Shown one piece after another: positions 7,943 to 12,246 of a DNA stretch of 12,246 nt. The notes under the pieces are model-generated. The model ran no database searches. It was not told the DNA's origin and saw only the letters and a list, made by a program, of their open reading frames with translations. The stretch covers positions 1 to 12,246 of the forward strand of contig JABSPC010000009.1 of the NCBI GenBank assembly GCA_013215515.1. The letters run 5' to 3'. The DNA comes from Crocinitomicaceae bacterium (GTDB lineage Bacteria; Bacteroidota; Bacteroidia; Flavobacteriales_D; Crocinitomicaceae). How positions within the stretch are numbered: position 1 is the stretch's first letter; the number at the start of each line of letters is the position of its first letter. Both the position numbers and the translations under genes were made by a program.

Positions 7943-9205
7943 ATGAAGATACGTCAACTATATCGATCGAAATTTGGGAAAGATACCATTTGGTTGCTTT
8001 TTGGACAGGTCGCTGCCATGAGCTCTGGTTTGTTTTTGAATCTATTTATTGGTTACAAGTACGGAACGGCAGCGCTGGGAACCTTCAATCAATCCTTAGC
8101 ATATTACCTTATTTTCTCATCACTATTCGCTCTCGGTCTAAACAATACACTCGTTAAAAAAATCTCAGAAAAATCCAGAAATCAGAATGAGGAAAACAAG
8201 TTGTTTACAACAAATCTATTGATAACCTTTATCGTTTCTTCTTTATTATCGTTTGTTTTAATTGTAGTCGTTCATTTTTTTCCAGGCTTCATATCCTCCG
8301 CTGAATTGGTTAAAGTATTACCTGCCATGTTTATGGCATTGCCTCTTTTCTGTATAAATAAAAATTTCGCGGCCTATTACAGCGGTAATAGAAAGCAAAA
8401 GAACGTTGCCTTTCAACGGATTTATCGATGGACGGGGCTTGCTACGCTGTTTTATGCTGGTATCGTATATCATTATTCAATTGAATTGCTGATGTACTCC
8501 TTTCTTTTGGTAGAAGGAACGATGGTCATATTGAATATCTTAATAAATATTAAACACTTTGACTTTAACATTTCGTCAAAGCTGATTCGTGAAAATATTC
8601 GCTTTGGAATGGGAAGCTATATCTCGGAAATCACCTCTACATTTAACAATTCCATTGATATTATTCTTGTCGCCTATTTCCTCTCCGATCAAGAAGCTGG
8701 ACAGTATAGCTTTATAGCCTTCTTTGTACGAACGTTATATGTTTTCCCTGGGATATTAATGCAAAACGTCAGCCCGATTATCTCCAGACATTGGAAGAGA
8801 AAAGCAATCGAAGAATTAAACATCAAGCTTCGTAAAGTAAGGTACATCAATCTAATCGTATTAACGCTCCAAGTCTTGCTTCTTCTGGGGTTGTACAAAA
8901 TTGTTATCCTACAATTGAATGGCGGTTTTGAAACTACATATGAAGCATTTCTAATTGCTCTCGCAGGTACGTTTGTATTTGCTCAGATCTCTTGGGGAGG
9001 TTCGATACTGATTATGACAGAAAGATTAAAAGCAAACTTTTACAGAACACTCTTGGTTCTCATTTTAAATATAATTGTTTGCTCATTATTCACCTATACA
9101 CTAGACTTTACAGGAAGCGTAGTAGCAATTTCAACGAATGCACTTCTCTCCTTTTTACTGCTGCGAACATTTGTTTATCAAAAAACCGGGGTACGACTCA
9201 TTTAA
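7943..9205 (+). CDS. Wzx-type flippase (polysaccharide biosynthesis protein, MOP superfamily)
   Basis: An integral inner-membrane protein of 420 aa, the usual size for flippases that move lipid-linked repeat units to the periplasmic face. I count about 12 hydrophobic segments, near residues 15-37, 47-66, 89-112, 123-142, 163-178, 180-203, 222-246, 252-273, 301-325, 333-356, 367-387 and 390-411. The opening (DTIWLLFGQVAAMSSGLFLN, then GTAALGTFNQSLAYY) is typical of the first two helices of Wzx/RfbX-type proteins, and a GQYSFIAFFVR motif opens the second half. It starts 10 bp after the Wzc-type gene and ends 2 bp before the polymerase gene, so it is certainly in the same operon. The substrate cannot be predicted from sequence because this family diverges quickly. 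Confidence 0.9.
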   Translation: MKIRQLYRSKFGKDTIWLLFGQVAAMSSGLFLNLFIGYKYGTAALGTFNQSLAYYLIFSSLFALGLNNTLVKKISEKSRNQNEENKLFTTNLLITFIVSSLLSFVLIVVVHFFPGFISSAELVKVLPAMFMALPLFCINKNFAAYYSGNRKQKNVAFQRIYRWTGLATLFYAGIVYHYSIELLMYSFLLVEGTMVILNILINIKHFDFNISSKLIRENIRFGMGSYISEITSTFNNSIDIILVAYFLSDQEAGQYSFIAFFVRTLYVFPGILMQNVSPIISRHWKRKAIEELNIKLRKVRYINLIVLTLQVLLLLGLYKIVILQLNGGFETTYEAFLIALAGTFVFAQISWGGSILIMTERLKANFYRTLLVLILNIIVCSLFTYTLDFTGSVVAISTNALLSFLLLRTFVYQKTGVRLI

Positions 9206-9207
9206 CT

Positions 9208-10413
9208 ATGAATAAACTTATTTACTATATCATTCCTATTAACTTAATTCTGGACGTTCTCCTGATCGTCACGAAGAATGTAGCCTTTTTTAAAGCAGCA
9301 CTTATGACTGCCCTATTGGCTCATCTGATGATTCGTTATACGGGAAAGCATAAACCATATAGTTGGGTTTTTGTTTGGGGGTTTTATGCTTTGACAATAT
9401 CTCTAATAAGTTCAGACGTAGAAGCTTCATTCCTGAATACCTTGAAAATAGTTATTCCCATTTTCACCATATTGATAGGGTATCATTTTTTCAATACAAA
9501 GGAAAAGATTAAGTACCTAGCTAAATCAATGAAGGCGGTCTTGCTAATCGTTATAATAAACCTAGTGCTAAGTACTATTTTCGGGCTCGGAAGTTCAAGA
9601 TATACAGAGGAAGGTGAGGAAGAAACGTTCTATATGGGACAATTATCAGATCATTGGAATATGTTTACTTATGCTATACTTTCCGTTCCAATACTTCTTC
9701 ATTACGAAACAAAAAAAGGTAAGATATATGTTTCTATTTTAGCTTTTTTAAATGCAATCCTTATCCTACTCTCTATAAAACGGATTGCTTTAGCTGGATT
9801 AATAGGCGGCGGGCTAATTAATGCATTTATGACATTAAAAACAAAAGTAATACTCAAATTTACTTTTATCGGTGCATTAGTTATGATAGTATCCTATCCT
9901 ATCTACGGAGGAATGCTTTCAGAACGATTTGAAGCTCGTTCGGACAGGTTCGAAGAAGGCTCCCTTGAAAAAGAATCGCGTTTACTGGAAACATCCTATG
10001 TTTGGGGTGATGCCTTCAGTTTTGAGCCATTAGACAAAAGTCTATTTGGCATGGAGGCATTTAACTCTGCCGGAACTTATGCCGGAGGAATATTTGGAGA
10101 TCGACAATTGCATGTCGATTACAATAATATTTTGAATACGATCGGTATAGTTGGTCTCGCCTTATATTTTATAATGTTCATTCAAATTTGGAAGAGCTTT
10201 AAGCGTACTTTGAAAGGTCTTGTTATCCAAGACAAATTTTCGAAATCGATGAAATCAATATTCTACACGTTTTTCATAATGCAATTTGTAACATCAATAG
10301 CTGGGCAAATGTATAATATCACTTTTAGAATGATCTTATTCATTTTCCTTGGCGCAGCAATGGGATATTTTAATGAACTAAAAAAGCAACAATTTGAAAG
10401 TAGTAATAATTAG
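9208..10413 (+). CDS. Wzy/O-antigen-ligase-type polysaccharide polymerase
   Basis: A 401-aa inner-membrane protein that would join flipped repeat units into the polysaccharide chain on the periplasmic side. The frame is open further upstream into the flippase gene, but the ATG at 9208, 2 bp after the flippase stop, gives a normal membrane N-terminus (MNKLIYYIIPINLILDVLL). About 10 hydrophobic segments are seen. The Wzy_C/O-antigen-ligase signature is recognisable: SIKRIALAGLIGGG (189-202) with the conserved Arg, then a large polar periplasmic loop at about 235-305 rich in Arg and Glu, ending in DRQLHVDYNNILNTIGIVGL (298-317), where the family has a conserved His and Asn before the next helix. 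A WaaL-type ligase cannot be excluded on sequence, but the place between a Wzx-type gene and glycosyltransferases favours a polymerase. The end overlaps the next gene by 20 bp. Confidence 0.82.
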   Translation: MNKLIYYIIPINLILDVLLIVTKNVAFFKAALMTALLAHLMIRYTGKHKPYSWVFVWGFYALTISLISSDVEASFLNTLKIVIPIFTILIGYHFFNTKEKIKYLAKSMKAVLLIVIINLVLSTIFGLGSSRYTEEGEEETFYMGQLSDHWNMFTYAILSVPILLHYETKKGKIYVSILAFLNAILILLSIKRIALAGLIGGGLINAFMTLKTKVILKFTFIGALVMIVSYPIYGGMLSERFEARSDRFEEGSLEKESRLLETSYVWGDAFSFEPLDKSLFGMEAFNSAGTYAGGIFGDRQLHVDYNNILNTIGIVGLALYFIMFIQIWKSFKRTLKGLVIQDKFSKSMKSIFYTFFIMQFVTSIAGQMYNITFRMILFIFLGAAMGYFNELKKQQFESSNN

Positions 10414-11344
10414 CTCAACGGCAAGTTGTGAATTAAGTCCATTCATTCAGGAACAAATAGATTCCTTGCGTTTGATTGGCATTAATTGTGTGTTATTTCC
10501 GATAACCCAAAAGGGTTTTTTTGGGTACATTAAGCATATTAAGTTGCTGAAAAAATTTATTCGGTTAGAGAAACCAGATCTCATTCATGCCCACTATGGA
10601 TTGTCTGGTCTTCTAGCAAATACCCAAAGAAAAATACCGGTGATAACCACCTTTCACGGCTCGGACATTAACAACAAGAAAATAAGATGGATATCTAGCA
10701 TAGCGGCGCGATTAAGTAAGCACTCCATCTATGTGACAGAACATTTAAAGATACTCGCAGGGAATAAGAAAGGTTTGGTAATACCCTGTGGTGTTGATCT
10801 ATCCATTTTTAATCCTGAAGACATGGAAGCAGCAAAACAAAAAATGAAATTGGATAGTTCAAAAAACTATGTATTGTTCTGCTCAAGCTTTGATAATCCT
10901 GTAAAAAACAGTCAACTAGCGAAAGATGCATTTAATGCAACAAAGAAGCGCCTTTCCATGAATTTGGAGCTCTTAGAACTAAAACAATTCTCTAGAGAAG
11001 AGGTGTCATCCTTGTTAAATGCTAGTTATTGCCTACTCATGACCTCGTTTAGTGAAGGTTCACCACAAGTTATCAAGGAGGCCTTAGCAACTAACCGTCC
11101 TATTGTGTCAACTGCTGTCGGCTCTGTAGAAGAATTAATTAATGAAGTAGAAGGATGTTCGCTCGTTGAGCCACAATTGGAGTCGGTTATCAACGGACTC
11201 GAAAAGTGTATTCTGTACTCAATTCAAAACGGCGCGACACAAGGTAGGAAGCGAATTCAATCTAATCTTTTAGGATTACAACAAATTGCAGCAAGTATTC
11301 ACTCAATATATAGAAAAACACTGAACACAAAATCTTTCACTTAA
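10394..11344 (+). CDS. Family 4 glycosyltransferase (GT-B fold)
   Basis: Transfers a sugar from a nucleotide donor to the growing repeat unit at the cytoplasmic face of the membrane. It has 316 aa, slightly short for GT4 (usually 350-400). The acceptor-side domain includes KPDLIHAHYGLSG (60-72) and TTFHGSDI (85-92). The hinge region has VIPCGVDLSIFNP (129-141), the common PNGVD-type motif. In the donor domain, Phe219-Ser-Glu221-Gly and Glu229 form the E-x7-E nucleotide-sugar motif (SEGSPQVIKEAL), followed by RPIVSTAVGSVEELI. The donor domain is compact between 172 and 205, which accounts for the short length. The start is a TTG at 10394, inside the polymerase gene; it gives the standard MKVVIISS first beta strand, and no downstream ATG would preserve it. 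The 20-bp overlap suggests translational coupling. Sugar specificity cannot be read from the sequence. Confidence 0.92.
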   Translation: MKVVIISSTASCELSPFIQEQIDSLRLIGINCVLFPITQKGFFGYIKHIKLLKKFIRLEKPDLIHAHYGLSGLLANTQRKIPVITTFHGSDINNKKIRWISSIAARLSKHSIYVTEHLKILAGNKKGLVIPCGVDLSIFNPEDMEAAKQKMKLDSSKNYVLFCSSFDNPVKNSQLAKDAFNATKKRLSMNLELLELKQFSREEVSSLLNASYCLLMTSFSEGSPQVIKEALATNRPIVSTAVGSVEELINEVEGCSLVEPQLESVINGLEKCILYSIQNGATQGRKRIQSNLLGLQQIAASIHSIYRKTLNTKSFT

Positions 11345-11354
11345 AACAAACGAT

Positions 11355-12246
11355 ATGAAATTTGCATTTTATTTTGGACATCCAGCGCAGTTCCTTTTTG
11401 TAAGGAAGACTATTACTGATCTAATAGATCAGGGACATCAGGTACTCATTCATATTAAGAAGAAGGACGTACTTGAAGAGCTTCTAAAGTCAAGCTCTTT
11501 TGAATATACGAATGTCCAACCTGAAAAGCGAAAGAATAGCAAACTTGCTGCTCTATCTAGTCTATTAAAAAGAAATAGAACAATGTTCCCAATTTTGCGA
11601 AAGTTCAAGCCTGATTTACTAATTAGCTCGGATGCTTCTTATGCTCAGATTGGTTTTTTATTACGCGTTCCATGTGTCACTATTCTTGAAGATGATTACA
11701 AAGTGATTAAGAAATTGGGACTCATGTCATATCCTTTTACATCAACAATTCTTTGTCCAGAAGCATGTGATGTTGGAAGATGGGGAAGGAAAAAAGTGGG
11801 CTATAAAGGGTATATGAAATTGGCCTATTTACATCCAAGTGTGTTTACTCCAAATAAAGAAATTGTGACAAAATATGCTCTTCCAAAAAAATATGCGATA
11901 ATCCGTTTAGCGCAACTTACTGCGTATCATGACGAGGGAATGAAAGGAATCTCCGAGGTATTATTGATTGCAGTTATTGATCAGTTAAGGAAAAAGGGAA
12001 TTACCCCTGTAATCTCTGCTGAGGGAGAAATTGACAATCGCTATAACTCACTTCTGCTAGACATAGAAGCAAAAGATATGCATGATGTTTTGGCTTATGC
12101 AAAACTGCTAATATGTGACAGTCAAAGCATGAGTGTAGAAGCTTCTATGCTTGGTATACCTTCTTTACGATATAGTAGCTTCTCAGGGAAGATTTCTGTT
12201 TTGGAGGAATTGGAAAATGACTATGGCTTAACTTTTGGCTTTCCTA
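11355..12246 (+). CDS. DUF354-family protein, GT-B-like, partial (runs off right edge)
   Basis: The ATG at 11355, 10 bp after the glycosyltransferase stop, opens a frame that continues to the window end (297 codons). I translated it by hand. It begins MKFAFYFGHPAQFLFVRKTI and follows the DUF354 pattern: ISSDASYAQIGFLLRVP (about 91-107), ILEDDYKVI, CPEACDVGRWGRKKVGYKGY with LAYLHPSVFTP (about 135-166), LAQLTAYHDEGMKG (about 185-198) and, near the edge, ICDSQSMSVEASMLGIP and LEELENDYGLTFGF. Family members resemble UDP-GlcNAc 2-epimerases and GT-B glycosyltransferases in fold, are about 340-360 aa long and recur in surface-polysaccharide clusters of bacteria and archaea; their reaction is not established to my knowledge. 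About 50-60 residues are missing here. The position suggests a step in repeat-unit assembly, as a glycosyltransferase or sugar-nucleotide enzyme. Confidence 0.85.
   Translation, partial: MKFAFYFGHPAQFLFVRKTITDLIDQGHQVLIHIKKKDVLEELLKSSSFEYTNVQPEKRKNSKLAALSSLLKRNRTMFPILRKFKPDLLISSDASYAQIGFLLRVPCVTILEDDYKVIKKLGLMSYPFTSTILCPEACDVGRWGRKKVGYKGYMKLAYLHPSVFTPNKEIVTKYALPKKYAIIRLAQLTAYHDEGMKGISEVLLIAVIDQLRKKGITPVISAEGEIDNRYNSLLLDIEAKDMHDVLAYAKLLICDSQSMSVEASMLGIPSLRYSSFSGKISVLEELENDYGLTFGFP

Noticed and set aside
8992-9207. Longer N-terminus for the polymerase starting inside the flippase gene
   Set aside because: The added 72 residues are polar and family-unlike, and they overlap conserved flippase helices. 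The ATG at 9208 gives a normal membrane protein start 2 bp after the flippase stop.

Overview
The window looks like chromosome of a low-G+C member of the Bacteroidota, most likely a flavobacterium or relative. This is inferred from the protein families (an ISAon1-type insertion sequence, a Bacteroidota-style Wza/Wzc pair), the A/T-rich codon use and the general lack of Shine-Dalgarno sequences. I could not run a search, so the taxonomy is an inference.

Left end (1-662): wreckage of mobile DNA. The 5' part of an ISAon1-type transposase accessory ORF leaves the window on the minus strand. It abuts the C-terminal half of an IS6-family transposase on the plus strand, which still has its right terminal inverted repeat. 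The layout suggests that the ISAon1 element landed inside the IS6 gene. The IS6 remnant has also lost its second catalytic Asp (Gly in its place).

Oxidative-stress and relic region (663-4288): an intact cytoplasmic catalase-peroxidase (katG) with all active-site residues and a strong hairpin terminator. It is followed on the minus strand by a 101-aa protein I do not recognise and by a dead OsmC-type peroxiredoxin gene (one-base frameshift, in-frame stop, short deletion). The 509 bp before the next gene hold no intact gene. They contain a likely C-terminal gene scrap with its own terminator on the minus strand, and a pair of CCCAAATTGGG-like palindromes 21 bp apart.

Exopolysaccharide/capsule cluster (4289-12246, plus strand, open at the right edge): a Cys-less ArsC/Spx-like protein, an outer-membrane Wza-type export lipoprotein, a Wzc-type co-polymerase with a degenerate tyrosine-kinase domain and no Tyr tail, a Wzx-type flippase, a Wzy/O-antigen-ligase-type polymerase, a GT4 glycosyltransferase and a DUF354 protein cut by the window end. 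From the Wzc gene onward the intergenic gaps are 10, 2, -20 and 10 bp, so these genes very probably form one operon. Together they encode the export and polymerisation half of a Wzx/Wzy-dependent polysaccharide pathway. The initiating sugar-phosphate transferase and the sugar-nucleotide enzymes are not in view and would be expected downstream. I did not find a wholly new system. The least ordinary items are the Tyr-less Wzc, the Cys-less ArsC-like protein at the cluster border and the layered gene decay to its left.
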